Below, piece after piece: positions 9,094 to 18,114 of a stretch of DNA of 64,000 bases. The stretch comes from Sphaerotilus uruguayifluvii (GTDB lineage Bacteria > Pseudomonadota > Gammaproteobacteria > Burkholderiales > Burkholderiaceae_C). The notes under the pieces were generated by a model. That model searched no databases, was not told the DNA's origin, and saw only the letters and a program-made list of their open reading frames with translations. Location: contig NZ_JABSNM010000013.1 in the NCBI RefSeq assembly GCF_013294065.1, forward strand, positions 59,554-123,553, in the 5' to 3' direction. Position numbers and translations under genes: made by a program. Positions within the stretch are counted from its first letter, which is position 1; each line of letters starts with the position of its first letter.

Positions 9094-9926
9094 CTTCCGC
9101 TTCCCGTTCCCGCCGCCGCGACGGCGAGCTGCCTTCCGCGACGATCTCCGAGTTCGATGGCGTGCGCTACCTGCACCTGGGCGACACGCCGTGGGTGCAG
9201 GGCGCGATGCGGCTGCGCAAGCCGCGCGCGCTCGAGCTCGACTATGTGCAGCGCATGATGGCCTGGACGCTGCTGCGCGATCCGGCCGTGCTCGACGACA
9301 CCCGCGTGGTGCAGCTCGGCCTGGGCGCCGCGGCGCTGACGCGCTTCTGCCACGGCGAGCTGGGGCTGCGCACCACCGCGGTCGAGCTCAACGCGCAGGT
9401 CGTGGCGGCGTGCCGGCAGTGGTTCCGGCTGCCGGCCGACGACGAGCGGCTGTCGGTGCAGATCGCCGACGCCGGCGCCTGGGTGCAGGACGCGGCCCAC
9501 CACGGCAGCGCCGAGGTGCTCAGCGTCGACCTCTACGACCACGAGGCCGCCGCGCCGGTGCTCGACGACGACGAGTTCTACCGCGGCTGCCACGACGTGC
9601 TGACGGAGGGCGGCGTGATGACGGTCAACCTGTTCGGGCGCAACGCCAGCTTCTCGCGCAGCGCGCGCCGCATCGAGGCCGCCTTCGCCGCGTCGGGCGG
9701 CACGGTGCGCATGCTCGCGCCCACGCCCGAGGGCAACACCATCGTGCTGGCGGTGCGCGCCGGAACGATTCCCGACGAGGCGGTGCTGCGCGAGCGCGCC
9801 GCCGCCGTCACCGCGCGCTGCGGCCTGAAGGCGGTGCGCTGGCTCGGGCTGATCCAGCCGCTGCCGCCGGTGCGTGCGCCCCGCAGGCCCAAGGCCGCCT
9901 CGTCCGTGGCGGAGCCGTCCGAATGA
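9090..9926 (+). CDS. Spermidine-synthase-like methyltransferase-fold protein
   Basis: A 278-residue protein starting at the ATG inside the ATGA overlap with the glycosylase. It has the Rossmann-type core of spermidine synthases (VVQLGLGAAALTRF, TTAVELNAQVV, IADAGAWVQD, VLSVDLYDHEA). By family it could bind decarboxylated S-adenosylmethionine, but the GGGxG loop is GLGAA and many such proteins in Betaproteobacteria are only annotated as spermidine synthase. No polyamine genes are nearby, so substrate use is uncertain. The last residues are a basic tail. It runs into the gspE-type ATPase with another ATGA overlap. Confidence 0.7.
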   Translation: MTSASRSRRRDGELPSATISEFDGVRYLHLGDTPWVQGAMRLRKPRALELDYVQRMMAWTLLRDPAVLDDTRVVQLGLGAAALTRFCHGELGLRTTAVELNAQVVAACRQWFRLPADDERLSVQIADAGAWVQDAAHHGSAEVLSVDLYDHEAAAPVLDDDEFYRGCHDVLTEGGVMTVNLFGRNASFSRSARRIEAAFAASGGTVRMLAPTPEGNTIVLAVRAGTIPDEAVLRERAAAVTARCGLKAVRWLGLIQPLPPVRAPRRPKAASSVAEPSE

Positions 9927-11740
9927 GCGGCCCGGCGCGGCGCACGGTGCCGGCCGCCACCGAGCCGGGCGGGCCGCTCACCTGGCGCCAGATGCTGGGC
10001 TGGCTGGTCGAGGACGGCCGGGTGCGCCCGGACGAGGCGGTGCAGCTCGCGCAGCGCCTGGGCGCGGGCGACAGCGCCCAGCATCCGCTGGTGCGCCTGG
10101 CCGGGGCCAGCCTGGTCGACGCCCGCGACGGCCGCGCGCTCGACCTGGAGGCGCTGACGCGCTGGCTGGCGCAGCGCGCCGGCCTGGCCTATCTGCGCAT
10201 CGATCCGCTGAAGGTCGACGTCGCGCGGGTCACCGAGGTGATGTCGGCCGGCTACGCCGAGCGGCGCCGGGTGCTGCCGGTGCAGGTCGGCGCGACCGAG
10301 GTGGTCGTCGCCACCGCCGAGCCCTTCGTCACCGACTGGGTCGACGAGATCGCGCGCCACACCCGGCGCACCGTGCGCCGGGTCGTCAGCAGTCCGCTGG
10401 AGCTGGCGCGCTACACGACCGAGTTCTACCAGCTCGCCCGCTCGGTGCGCGCCGCGCAGAAGACCGGCGAGGTCAGCGCCAGCGTCAACTTCGAGCAGCT
10501 GGTCGAGCTGGGCAAGCACCGCCAGCTCGACGCCAACGACCAGGGCGTCGTGCAGGTGGTCGACTGGCTGTGGACCTACGCCTTCGAGCAGCGCGCCAGC
10601 GACATCCACCTCGAGCCCCGGCGCGAGCAGTGCCTGATCCGGCTGCGCATCGACGGCGTGCTGCACACCGCCTACCAGCTGCCGCAGACCGTCATGGCCG
10701 CGGTGACCGCGCGCATCAAGCTGCTCGCGCGCATGGACGTGATCGAGCGCCGCCGGCCCCAGGACGGCCGCATCAAGACCCGCAGCCCGCGCGGCGACGA
10801 GATCGAGATGCGCCTGTCGACGCTGCCCACCGCCTTCGGCGAGAAGCTGGTGATGCGCATCTTCGACCCGGAGACGGCGGTGCAGCCGGTCGAGGCGCTG
10901 GGCTTCGGCGCGGCCGACGCCGCGCGCTGGCAGCGCCTGGTCGCGCAGCCGCACGGCATCGTGCTGGTCACCGGCCCGACCGGCAGCGGCAAGACCACCA
11001 CGCTCTACGCCACGCTGCGCGCGCTGGCCACCGACGAGGTCAATGTCTGCACCATCGAGGACCCGATCGAGATGATCGAGCCGGCCTTCAACCAGACGCA
11101 GGTGCAGGCGGCGGTCGAGCTCGACTTCGCCAGCGGCCTGCGCACGCTGATGCGCCAGGACCCCGACATCATCATGGTCGGCGAGATCCGCGACCTGGCC
11201 ACCGCCGAGATGGCGGTGCAGGCGGCGCTGACCGGTCACCTGGTGTTCTCGACGCTGCACACCAACGATGCGGCCAGCGCGGTGACCCGGCTGCTCGACC
11301 TGGGCGTGCCGGCCTACCTGATCGGCGCGACGCTCTCGGGCGTGCTGGCGCAGCGCCTGGTGCGCCGGCTCTGTCCGGACTGCCGCGCGCCCGACGCGGC
11401 GCTCGCGCCCGAACTGCTCCAGGCCGCGCTGGGCCGGCTGCCGGTGCTCGAGCCCGGCGAGCCCTTGCGGCCGATGCGCCCGGTCGGCTGCCCGGCCTGC
11501 CGCCAGACCGGCTACCGCGGCCGGCTCGGCCTGTTCGAGCTGCTCGAGGTCGACGCGGCGGTGCGCTCGGCCATCGGCGCCGAGCCCGACCTGGCGCGGC
11601 TACGCCGGGCGGGACTGGCCGGCGGCCTGCAGCCGCTGCGCCGCGCCGGCCTGCGCCTGGTCGCGCAGGGCCAGACCACGCTCGACGAGGTGCTGCGCTC
11701 GACGCCGGCGTGGGAGGAGGGGGGCGGCTCGCTGCAGTGA
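9923..11740 (+). CDS. GspE/PilB-type secretion ATPase
   Basis: A 605-residue hexameric ATPase of the type II secretion/type IV pilus superfamily. An MshEN-like N-terminal domain (about 70-170) precedes the motor. Walker A GPTGSGKTTT lies near residue 352, the Asp box and Walker B region VGEIRD near 418, the His box FSTLHTND near 440, and the zinc-binding tetracysteine pairs CPDC and CPAC near 484 and 524, as in GspE. No GspF, GspG or pilin gene is adjacent: the gene sits at the end of a DNA-repair-like operon, and tctB follows after 148 bases. It may power a T2SS or pilus encoded elsewhere. Start is the ATG in the ATGA overlap. Confidence 0.85.
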   Translation: MSGPARRTVPAATEPGGPLTWRQMLGWLVEDGRVRPDEAVQLAQRLGAGDSAQHPLVRLAGASLVDARDGRALDLEALTRWLAQRAGLAYLRIDPLKVDVARVTEVMSAGYAERRRVLPVQVGATEVVVATAEPFVTDWVDEIARHTRRTVRRVVSSPLELARYTTEFYQLARSVRAAQKTGEVSASVNFEQLVELGKHRQLDANDQGVVQVVDWLWTYAFEQRASDIHLEPRREQCLIRLRIDGVLHTAYQLPQTVMAAVTARIKLLARMDVIERRRPQDGRIKTRSPRGDEIEMRLSTLPTAFGEKLVMRIFDPETAVQPVEALGFGAADAARWQRLVAQPHGIVLVTGPTGSGKTTTLYATLRALATDEVNVCTIEDPIEMIEPAFNQTQVQAAVELDFASGLRTLMRQDPDIIMVGEIRDLATAEMAVQAALTGHLVFSTLHTNDAASAVTRLLDLGVPAYLIGATLSGVLAQRLVRRLCPDCRAPDAALAPELLQAALGRLPVLEPGEPLRPMRPVGCPACRQTGYRGRLGLFELLEVDAAVRSAIGAEPDLARLRRAGLAGGLQPLRRAGLRLVAQGQTTLDEVLRSTPAWEEGGGSLQ

Positions 11741-11888
11741 TCGGGGGTGATCCGGCCGCGAATGGGCTGGAAATCAGGGTTTTCCCTTGTGATCTGACGT
11801 CATCCCGCTAAGTGGTCCCCACAGCTGCGCACCCCGGGAGCCTTCCTAGAATCGCGTCATCCGATTTCCAACATTGAGGAGATGACGC

Positions 11889-12356
11889 ATGAAGATAGGA
11901 AACCAGAGGGACTTCTGGTCGGGGCTGATGTTCATCGCGGTCGGAGCGGCCTTCGCCGTCGGCTCGCTGGACTACAGCTTCGGCAACTCGGCCCGGCCCG
12001 GCCCGGCCTACTTTCCCTTCGGCCTGGGCGTGCTGATGGCCATCCTGGGCGGCGTCGTGCTGCTGGGCGCGTTCAAGGCCAGGAACGCGGACGGCAATCC
12101 GGTGGGCGCCTTTGCCTGGAAGCCGCTGCTGATCATCCTGGGCACCATCACGCTGTTCGGCTTCCTGCTGCCGCGCGCGGGCATGTTCATCACGCTGCCG
12201 ATCCTGGTCATCGGCTCGGCCATGGCCAGCGACGAGTTCAAGCTGAAGGAGGCGCTGCTCAACGCCACGATCCTGACGGTGATGTCCTGGGCGGTGTTCT
12301 CGAAGGGCCTGGGCCTGACGATCCCGCTGCTGCCGGCCTTTCTCGGCGGCGCCTGA
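11889..12356 (+). CDS. tctB: Tripartite tricarboxylate transporter, small membrane subunit TctB
   Basis: A 155-residue inner-membrane protein with four predicted hydrophobic helices, starting MKIGNQRDFWSGLMFIAVG, the typical TctB opening, with the ARPGPAYFPFGLG motif after helix 2. It forms the membrane complex with TctA for uptake of carboxylates delivered by a periplasmic TctC/Bug receptor. A strong GAGGAG ribosome site precedes the start. tctA follows after 36 bases. No tctC is adjacent. Confidence 0.92.
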   Translation: MKIGNQRDFWSGLMFIAVGAAFAVGSLDYSFGNSARPGPAYFPFGLGVLMAILGGVVLLGAFKARNADGNPVGAFAWKPLLIILGTITLFGFLLPRAGMFITLPILVIGSAMASDEFKLKEALLNATILTVMSWAVFSKGLGLTIPLLPAFLGGA

Positions 12357-12392
12357 TCCGGCCATCGAACCCCAAGAACACGGAGACACCTG

Positions 12393-13907
12393 ATGGACCT
12401 GATCCATAACCTGTCGATCGGCTTCCAGGCCGCTGCGACCTTCCAGAACCTGTTCTACGCGCTGATGGGCGCGATCCTGGGCACGCTGATCGGCGTGCTG
12501 CCGGGCCTCGGCCCGGTGGCGACGATCGCGATGCTGCTGCCCAGCATCTACTCGCTCGACGCCACGCCGGCGCTGATCATGCTCGCCGGCATCTACTACG
12601 GCGCGCAGTACGGCGGCTCGACCACCGCGATCCTGATCAACGTGCCGGGCGAGGCCTCCTCGGTGGTCACGGCGCTGGACGGCTACCAGATGGCCCGCAA
12701 GGGGCGTGCGGGCGCGGCGCTGGCCGCGGCCGGCCTGGGCTCGTTCTTCGCCGGCTGCGTGGGCACGCTGGTGATCGCCGCCTTCGCGCCGCCGCTGACC
12801 GAGCTGGCTTTCCAGTTCGGCCCGGCCGAGTACTTCTCGCTGATGGTGCTGGGCCTGATCGGCGCGGTGGTGCTGGCCTCGGGCTCGCTGGTCAAGGCGA
12901 TCGCGATGATCCTGCTGGGCCTGCTGCTCGGCCAGATCAACACCGACGTGATCTCGGGCGTGCCGCGCTTCAGCTTCGACATTCCTGAGCTGACCGACGG
13001 CATCGGCTTCGTGACGATCGCGATGGGCGTGTTCGGCTTCGGCGAGATCATCGTCAACCTCAGCGTGCCCTCCGAGGAGCGCGAGGTCTTCACGAAGGAC
13101 GTCAAGGGCCTGATGCCGACGAAGCAGGACGTGAAGGACGCCTTCCCGGCCGTGCTGCGCGGCACCGCGCTGGGCTCGATCCTGGGCGTGCTGCCCGGCG
13201 GCGGTGCGCTGCTGGCCTCGTTCGCGGCCTACACCGTCGAGAAGAAGTCCAAGGGCCGTCCGGGCGAGGTGCCCTTCGGCCAGGGCAACATCCGCGGCGT
13301 GGCCGGCCCCGAGTCGGCCAACAACGCCGGCGCGCAGACCAGCTTCATCCCGATGCTGACGCTGGGCATTCCGCCCAACGCCGTGATGGCGCTGATGGTG
13401 GGTGCGATGACCATCAAGGGCATCCAGCCCGGCCCGCAGGTGATGTCGAGCAACCCCGAGCTGTTCTGGGGCCTGATCGCGTCGATGTGGATCGGCAACC
13501 TGCTGCTGGTGATCCTGAACCTGCCGATGATCGGCATCTGGATCCGCCTGCTGACGGTGCCCTACCGCTTCCTGTTCCCGGCCATCCTGGTGTTCTGCTG
13601 CATCGGCCTGTACACGCTGAACAACAACAACTTCGACGTCTACGCCGCGGTGCTGTTCGGCTTCGTCGGCTATGTGTTCAGCAAGCTCGACTGCGAGCCC
13701 GCGCCGCTGCTGCTGGGCTTCATCCTGGGCCCCATGATGGAAGAGAACCTGCGCCGCGCGCTGCTGCTGTCGCGTGGCGACTGGACGACCTTCATGAGCC
13801 GCCCGCTGTCGGCCGGCCTGCTGATCGCCGCGGCGCTGATGGTCGTGGTGGTGATGCTGCCCTCGATCAAGAACAAGCGCGAGGAAGCCTTCCAGGACGC
13901 GGACTGA
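12393..13907 (+). CDS. tctA: Tripartite tricarboxylate transporter, large permease TctA
   Basis: A 504-residue polytopic permease with about 11-12 helices. The family signatures are present: GTLIGVLPGLGPVATIAMLLP near the N-terminus, GIYYGAQYGGSTTAIL, and the repeat-half copy GSILGVLPGGGALLASF near residue 255. It uses the ion gradient to import carboxylates. It is paired with tctB and ends before a strong terminator. The receptor is missing here; a Tct-type receptor is encoded 32 kb away in the PQQ locus, but it need not serve this permease. Confidence 0.95.
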   Translation: MDLIHNLSIGFQAAATFQNLFYALMGAILGTLIGVLPGLGPVATIAMLLPSIYSLDATPALIMLAGIYYGAQYGGSTTAILINVPGEASSVVTALDGYQMARKGRAGAALAAAGLGSFFAGCVGTLVIAAFAPPLTELAFQFGPAEYFSLMVLGLIGAVVLASGSLVKAIAMILLGLLLGQINTDVISGVPRFSFDIPELTDGIGFVTIAMGVFGFGEIIVNLSVPSEEREVFTKDVKGLMPTKQDVKDAFPAVLRGTALGSILGVLPGGGALLASFAAYTVEKKSKGRPGEVPFGQGNIRGVAGPESANNAGAQTSFIPMLTLGIPPNAVMALMVGAMTIKGIQPGPQVMSSNPELFWGLIASMWIGNLLLVILNLPMIGIWIRLLTVPYRFLFPAILVFCCIGLYTLNNNNFDVYAAVLFGFVGYVFSKLDCEPAPLLLGFILGPMMEENLRRALLLSRGDWTTFMSRPLSAGLLIAAALMVVVVMLPSIKNKREEAFQDAD

Positions 13908-13940
13908 CACGGCGTCCCGCCCTGAGCGCATTCCTGCCAA

Positions 13941-13967
13941 GGCCCCACCCCCCGGTGGGGCCTTTTT
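13941..13967 (+). terminator. Rho-independent terminator after tctBA
   Basis: A 9-bp GC-rich stem GGCCCCACC/GGTGGGGCC with a 4-base C loop is followed by five T residues. It begins 34 bases past the tctA stop and ends the tctBA transcript just before the MFS gene. Confidence 0.9.
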
Positions 13968-13988
13968 CATTTGCATGATGTCCGCACG

Positions 13989-15608
13989 ATGCCCCTGATC
14001 CCGAAGTCGATGCTCGACCCCGAGCGCCTGCCGCAGGCGCTGCAGCCGCTGCGCCTGCCGGTGTTCCGCATGCTCTGGCTGGCCTGGCTGGCGGCCAACC
14101 TGACGATGTGGATGAACGATGTCGCGGCCGCCTGGCTGATGACGCAGCTCACCGACAGCGCGGTGATGGTGGCGCTGGTCTCGGCGGCGTCGACGCTGCC
14201 GGTCTTCCTGCTGGGCCTGCCCAGCGGGGCGCTGGCCGACATCGTCGACCGCCGGCGCTGGTTCGCCTCCACCCAGCTGTGGGTGGCGCTGGTGGCCACG
14301 CTGCTGGCGATGCTGGCGCTGGCCGAGGGCATCACGCCGCACCTGCTGCTGGTGCTGACCTTCGCCAACGGCATCGGGCTGGCGGCGCGCTGGCCGGTGT
14401 TCGCGGCCATCGTGCCGGAGATCGTGCCGGCGGCCTCGCTGTCGGGGGCGCTGGCGCTGCAGGCGATGGCGATGAACCTCTCGCGCATCCTCGGCCCCAT
14501 CGTGGCCGGCGCGGTGCTGGCGGCCTCGGGCAGCGCGGCGGTGTTCGTGCTCAATGCGGTGCTGTCGCTGCTGGCCTTCGCGCAGATCCTGCGCTGGAAG
14601 AGCAGCCCGCGCATCAGCGCGCTGCCGGGCGAGCGCTTCGTCGGCGCGATGCGGGTGGGCGTGCAGCATGTGGCGCAGAACCCGCGCATGCGCGCGGTGC
14701 TGCTGCGGGTGTTCGTGTTCTTCTTCCTGAGCACTGCGCTGACCGCGCTGCTGCCGCTGGTGGCGCGCCGGCTCGGCGGCGGGGCGGGGGGCTTCACGCT
14801 GCTGATGGCCTGCATGGGGGGCGGCGCGATGACGGCCGTGATGATGCTGCCGCGACTGCGCGAGCGCCACAGCCGCGACCGCATCGTCGGCCTGGGCTCG
14901 CTGATCGTGGCGGGGATGACGCTGGTGGTGGCGTTGGCGCCCTGGCTGTGGCTGGCCGCGCTGGGCATGGCGCTGGCCGGCATGGCCTGGATCGCCACCG
15001 CCAACACGCTGACGATGTCGGCCCAGCTGGCGCTGCCCAACTGGGTGCGCGCGCGCGGCATGTCGACCTACCAGATGGCGCTGATGGGCGGCTCGGCCGC
15101 CGGCGCGGCGACCTGGGGGCATCTGGCGGGCTGGACCTCGGTGCCGACGGCGCTGATCGTGTCGGCCGCCTGCGGGCCGCTGGTGCTGCTGGCGGTGCGC
15201 GGCTTCACCGTCTCCGGCCAGGAGGCGGACCTGCGCCCGGCGCTGCCGGCGGTGCCGCCCAATCCGGCCACCGACATCGGCCCGGACGAGGGGCCGGTGA
15301 TGGTGACGGTGGAATACCTGATCGATCCGGCGCGCGCCGCCGACTTCGCCGAGGTGATGCGGCTGACGCGGCGCGCGCGGCTGCGCCAGGGGGCGCTGTC
15401 GTGGGGCCTGTTCCGGGATACCGAGCGGCCGGGGCGGTATGTCGAGTACTTCGTCGACGAGACCTGGGTCGAGCACCTGCGCCGACTGGAGCGCTTCACG
15501 GCCGACGACGTGCAGCTGCGCGGGCGGCGGCTGGCGTTTCACCTGGGGGCGGAGGCGCCGAAGGTACGGCGGTATGTGGGGGAGGCGCTGGAGGGGGTGG
15601 GGCGGTGA
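13989..15608 (+). CDS. MFS exporter with C-terminal monooxygenase-like domain
   Basis: A 539-residue transporter of the EntS/MFS_3 type. Residues about 15-415 hold 12 helices, with the MFS loop between helices 2 and 3 read as [17 protein letters not shown]. Residues about 435-535 form a soluble ferredoxin-like domain ([33 protein letters not shown]) of the type found fused to this transporter group. Substrate unknown; the family exports siderophores or drugs. The start is the ATG at 13989, since the longer frame begins at an upstream TTG. A decayed second copy of the 3' part lies beyond the integron at 18814-19077, which makes the 3' end of this gene the edge of the inserted region. Confidence 0.8.
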   Translation: MPLIPKSMLDPERLPQALQPLRLPVFRMLWLAWLAANLTMWMNDVAAAWLMTQLTDSAVMVALVSAASTLPVFLLGLPSGALADIVDRRRWFASTQLWVALVATLLAMLALAEGITPHLLLVLTFANGIGLAARWPVFAAIVPEIVPAASLSGALALQAMAMNLSRILGPIVAGAVLAASGSAAVFVLNAVLSLLAFAQILRWKSSPRISALPGERFVGAMRVGVQHVAQNPRMRAVLLRVFVFFFLSTALTALLPLVARRLGGGAGGFTLLMACMGGGAMTAVMMLPRLRERHSRDRIVGLGSLIVAGMTLVVALAPWLWLAALGMALAGMAWIATANTLTMSAQLALPNWVRARGMSTYQMALMGGSAAGAATWGHLAGWTSVPTALIVSAACGPLVLLAVRGFTVSGQEADLRPALPAVPPNPATDIGPDEGPVMVTVEYLIDPARAADFAEVMRLTRRARLRQGALSWGLFRDTERPGRYVEYFVDETWVEHLRRLERFTADDVQLRGRRLAFHLGAEAPKVRRYVGEALEGVGR

Positions 15609-15615
15609 TTCAGGC

Positions 15616-16138
15616 TCAGGCCGCCAGCAGCGCATCCAGCGGGCTGCGTGTCGTGCCGGCGGCGATCTTGAGGACGTGGGTGCAGATCATGGTCGTGCTC
15701 ACGTCGCTGTGACCGAGCAGTTCCTGCACGGTGCGAATATCGGTGCCACCCTGCAGCAAGTGCCTGCTCGCGGGTATTTGCGGTCCAGTGCGTGCGGTGT
15801 TTCGACCGCGCCATCTCGTTCATCCAGGGCAAATCGACGCCGATCACCTCGCGATAGAGGAACAGCAGTGCCGACAGCGCCTGTTTGTGTGTCGAGACAG
15901 AGACCCGCCGCACGTTGGTCAGGTGGGTCAGGAACGCCTCGACCTCGGCGGCGCCCATGTCCTTGGGGTGGCGCACGCCGTGGAATCGGATGTAGGCGCG
16001 GCTCCAGGACAGGTAGGCCTCCTCGGTCTTCAGGCTGTAGTGCAGGTACCGGATGCGCTCGCGCAGCTGGTCCAGCAGGCGCTTCGACTGCAGCGGCGGG
16101 CGGTCGGCCGACGTGCTGCGGCGAGGTGGGTGGTTCAT
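15616..16138 (-). pseudogene. intI: Integron integrase remnant (IntI), internally deleted
   Basis: The N-terminal 115 or so residues are intact integron-integrase SAM-like domain ([20 protein letters not shown], then [11 protein letters not shown] and [13 protein letters not shown]). The frame then breaks: in another minus-strand frame the last 38 residues reappear ([20 protein letters not shown] ... [20 protein letters not shown]). Roughly 180 residues between them, with the catalytic Arg, Lys, His and Arg, are gone. The nucleophilic Tyr of the MIYTH motif is Cys (TGC). The gene is therefore dead. It points away from the attI site and cassettes, the classic integron layout. It ends 8 bases after the MFS stop on the other strand. 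Confidence 0.88.
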
Positions 16139-16377
16139 GCGGGCAGTCTGGCGTGGTGGCGGCCGGAGGCCAATCGCCCTGAAGCGGGATGCGGGTGGGG
16201 GCCGGCGTGCTTTGATAGACGAAAAACGTGCTGGCGGCTATGCTGATCGGCCATGTGCAGGCGGCCTGACTGGCTGTGCTCGGTGCAGGGTTTCACGGTC
16301 CATTTAGGGGGAGGTTATGCGTCAAGCTGCGGAAAAATTTCAATGCTGACAACAAATTGCGTGCCGTTCCGGCGCCA

Positions 16378-16436
16378 GGTTAGATGGCGGCGACCACGTT
16401 AGACAGCAGGGCCGTGAGGTCTAAATTACGTTAGGC
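16378..16436 (+). other. attI-like integron recombination site
   Basis: Between the intI remnant and the first cassette lie three spaced GTTAG motifs (GGTTAGATGG at 16379, CGTTAGACAGCAGG at 16398 and the core GTTAGGC at 16430-16436). Order, spacing and the CAGCAGGGC stretch resemble the class 1 attI site. Recombination would occur after the G of GTTAGGC. The rest of the 335-base spacer between intI and the TIR gene (16139-16473) should also hold the integrase and cassette promoters, but I cannot place them with confidence. Confidence 0.7.
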
Positions 16437-16473
16437 AGCAGAGAGATGCGCAGCTAGCCACTACGAGACGTCA

Positions 16474-17268
16474 ATGGCCTCTGTATTTCTTTGCCACGCA
16501 TCGGAAGACAAACAGCAAGTAGAGGCGATGCAGCTGGCGCTCGCCAATGCAGGCGTCAATGTCTTCTACGATCAGGAGAGCCTTCCAGCCGCGGGCGACT
16601 ACCAGGCTCGCATCCGCGCGGCCATCAAGCAATGCGACGTATTTGTCTTTGTCGCTTCGCCTGCATCTATCATGCCCGGCAGATTCACCCTAACCGAACT
16701 GAAGTTTGCACGCGAGCGCTGGCCGAGCCCGGTCGCTCGGGTTCTATCAGTCACCTTGGGTGAGGTGAAGGCCGCCGAACTACCTCAGTACCTGCAGGCG
16801 GCAACCATCCTGAGCATCTCGGGCAACGCCGCCGCTGAAGTTCGCGCATCGGTCGACTCCCTACTTGGGGAGCTCAAGCGCCGTCGCCTTAGAAGGTACG
16901 CGATTGCTGCAGGCCTGATCGCACCCGCGGCGATCGCCATTCCCGCCGTGGGCATTGGCTGGCCGCCTTGGCTGCCCAGCAACAAGTGGTCGCATTTTAC
17001 CTACGAGACTTTCTTCAAGGGACCAACGAGTTGGAGCGGAGAATTTCGGCGGGAGAGCAACGGACAGTGGCTGGAGTTCAATCGGGAACATCAGACCTCC
17101 CGTCGATGGAATGAAGGAACCTCTTCGACGCTCGGTCGTATTCGCCTAACTGACGGCAACGCGATCATTGAAATCGCTCCAAAGGAGAAGACTATCTACT
17201 ACACCGATGTCGGCTCACCTGGGTATCCGCTTCTGAAGCCAATATACAGAATTCTCGACGGGGCATAG
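16474..17268 (+). CDS. TIR-domain membrane protein, integron cassette 1
   Basis: A 264-residue protein. Residues 1-135 are a TIR domain: ASVFLCHASEDKQQVEAM strand and helix, NVFYDQESLPAAGD as the BB-loop region, CDVFVFVASPAS, and FTLTELKFARERW, where the Glu is at the usual NADase position. A single hydrophobic segment follows at about 142-163, and then a roughly 100-residue unknown domain, presumably outside the cytoplasm or membrane-associated. The DNA is clearly less GC-rich than the chromosome around it. The gene is alone between the attI core and the first attC, so it is a mobile cassette. Bacterial TIR proteins often degrade NAD during phage infection; activity here is inferred, not seen. 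Confidence 0.8.
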   Translation: MASVFLCHASEDKQQVEAMQLALANAGVNVFYDQESLPAAGDYQARIRAAIKQCDVFVFVASPASIMPGRFTLTELKFARERWPSPVARVLSVTLGEVKAAELPQYLQAATILSISGNAAAEVRASVDSLLGELKRRRLRRYAIAAGLIAPAAIAIPAVGIGWPPWLPSNKWSHFTYETFFKGPTSWSGEFRRESNGQWLEFNREHQTSRRWNEGTSSTLGRIRLTDGNAIIEIAPKEKTIYYTDVGSPGYPLLKPIYRILDGA

Positions 17269-17311
17269 GTCACGCCCCCTGCGTGTCCGCGCTGCCACGA
17301 AGCGCCCTGCT

Positions 17312-17439
17312 GCCTAACAGGTCGTTCAACCGGACGCGCTACGGCAGCCGTCGCCTGGCCGCTCCGGGCCAGGTCGGTTATCGTCCCTCCGCGGCCAGGC
17401 GCCATCTGCCTCCGCACGCCGGTTAACTCTGCGTTAGGC
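17312..17439 (+). repeat. attC site 1 (128 bp)
   Basis: It begins with the inverse core GCCTAAC (17312-17318) and ends with GTTAGGC (17433-17439). The inner boxes are near TCGTTCAACCGG and CCGGTTAACTC, and the centre is imperfectly palindromic around GGCCGCTCCGGGCCAGG. This is the canonical architecture of a cassette 59-base element, and it closes the TIR cassette. Confidence 0.92.
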
Positions 17440-17442
17440 GGC

Positions 17443-18024
17443 ATGATGAACGGGGTAGCGAAAGTTGCGCGCGTGATTACTTGGGGCGTCTTCCTGCTCG
17501 TTTCACTGATCACTGCTGGGCTCAGCCTCGCACCTGAAGACGAACGCCACATTGCCGGAATGTTCCAAGCGGCATTGTTCTTCTCTGGTGTTCCAGTTGT
17601 GGCGGCTGCCGAGTTCCATATACAACGGTTCGAGTTAAGGCAAGGAGCCACACCCGGCAGCCTAGTGCTTGTGCTTGGTGCGCTACTTATGAGCTATCTA
17701 GCTATCTCCGTCATGGCGGCACACTCCGAGCCCACAATGGGCTGGGGGCTTCTGTTGAGTTGGCTATTCGTCTTCGTCGGTCTAGGCTCGTTGCGCCCAA
17801 GCGCACATCTTGAGCGGCGTCTCCTCTTGGGAAGTGCGGGGTTCATCAGTTTGGGCGCTGCTTTGCTCCTACTTCTCGGTCTTTGGCTTTGGCCCGAGTT
17901 CTACTACGGCTACCTAATGCAAAGAGGACACCTTGAATGGACACCGTATTTCATGTCGTTGCTCGGCTTCGTATTCTGGGTGGCACTATTGGCGTTTAAT
18001 GTCCGGGTTAAGCGTGCCGCCTAA
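17443..18024 (+). CDS. Polytopic membrane protein, integron cassette 2
   Basis: A 193-residue protein with about five to six hydrophobic helices (ITWGVFLLVSLITAGLSLA, then PGSLVLVLGALLMSYLAISV, then LLLSWLFVFVGLG, and two near the C-terminus). I do not recognise the family. The start is within four bases of the attC1 core, typical of tightly packed cassettes, and the stop codon TAA lies inside the first core of attC2. GC content is lower than that of flanking chromosomal genes. Function unknown; no catalytic motifs are visible. Confidence 0.7.
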   Translation: MMNGVAKVARVITWGVFLLVSLITAGLSLAPEDERHIAGMFQAALFFSGVPVVAAAEFHIQRFELRQGATPGSLVLVLGALLMSYLAISVMAAHSEPTMGWGLLLSWLFVFVGLGSLRPSAHLERRLLLGSAGFISLGAALLLLLGLWLWPEFYYGYLMQRGHLEWTPYFMSLLGFVFWVALLAFNVRVKRAA

Positions 18025-18108
18025 CTGGTTGGTCAAGCTGACGCCAAAAGGCTCTGCCTTTTGGTGCCCTCCGCTTCGCTGCGGCGCAGCTTACCGCGGG
18101 CGTTAGGC
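18019..18108 (+). repeat. attC site 2 (90 bp)
   Basis: It is bounded by GCCTAAC (18019-18025) and GTTAGGC (18102-18108), with inner palindromic arms such as GCCAAAAGGC and CTTTTGGTG. It is shorter than sites 1 and 3. It closes cassette 2, whose stop codon it supplies. Confidence 0.92.
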
Positions 18109-18114
18109 CCCACA

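Noticed and set aside
14108..15712. Alternative long plus-strand frame over the MFS gene
   Set aside because: Ala/Gly/Arg-rich out-of-frame reading of the transporter; no domain and no start signal.
16139..16473. Complete promoter pair (Pint and Pc) of the integron
   Set aside because: Expected by analogy, but I could not find convincing -35/-10 pairs, so no promoter is listed.
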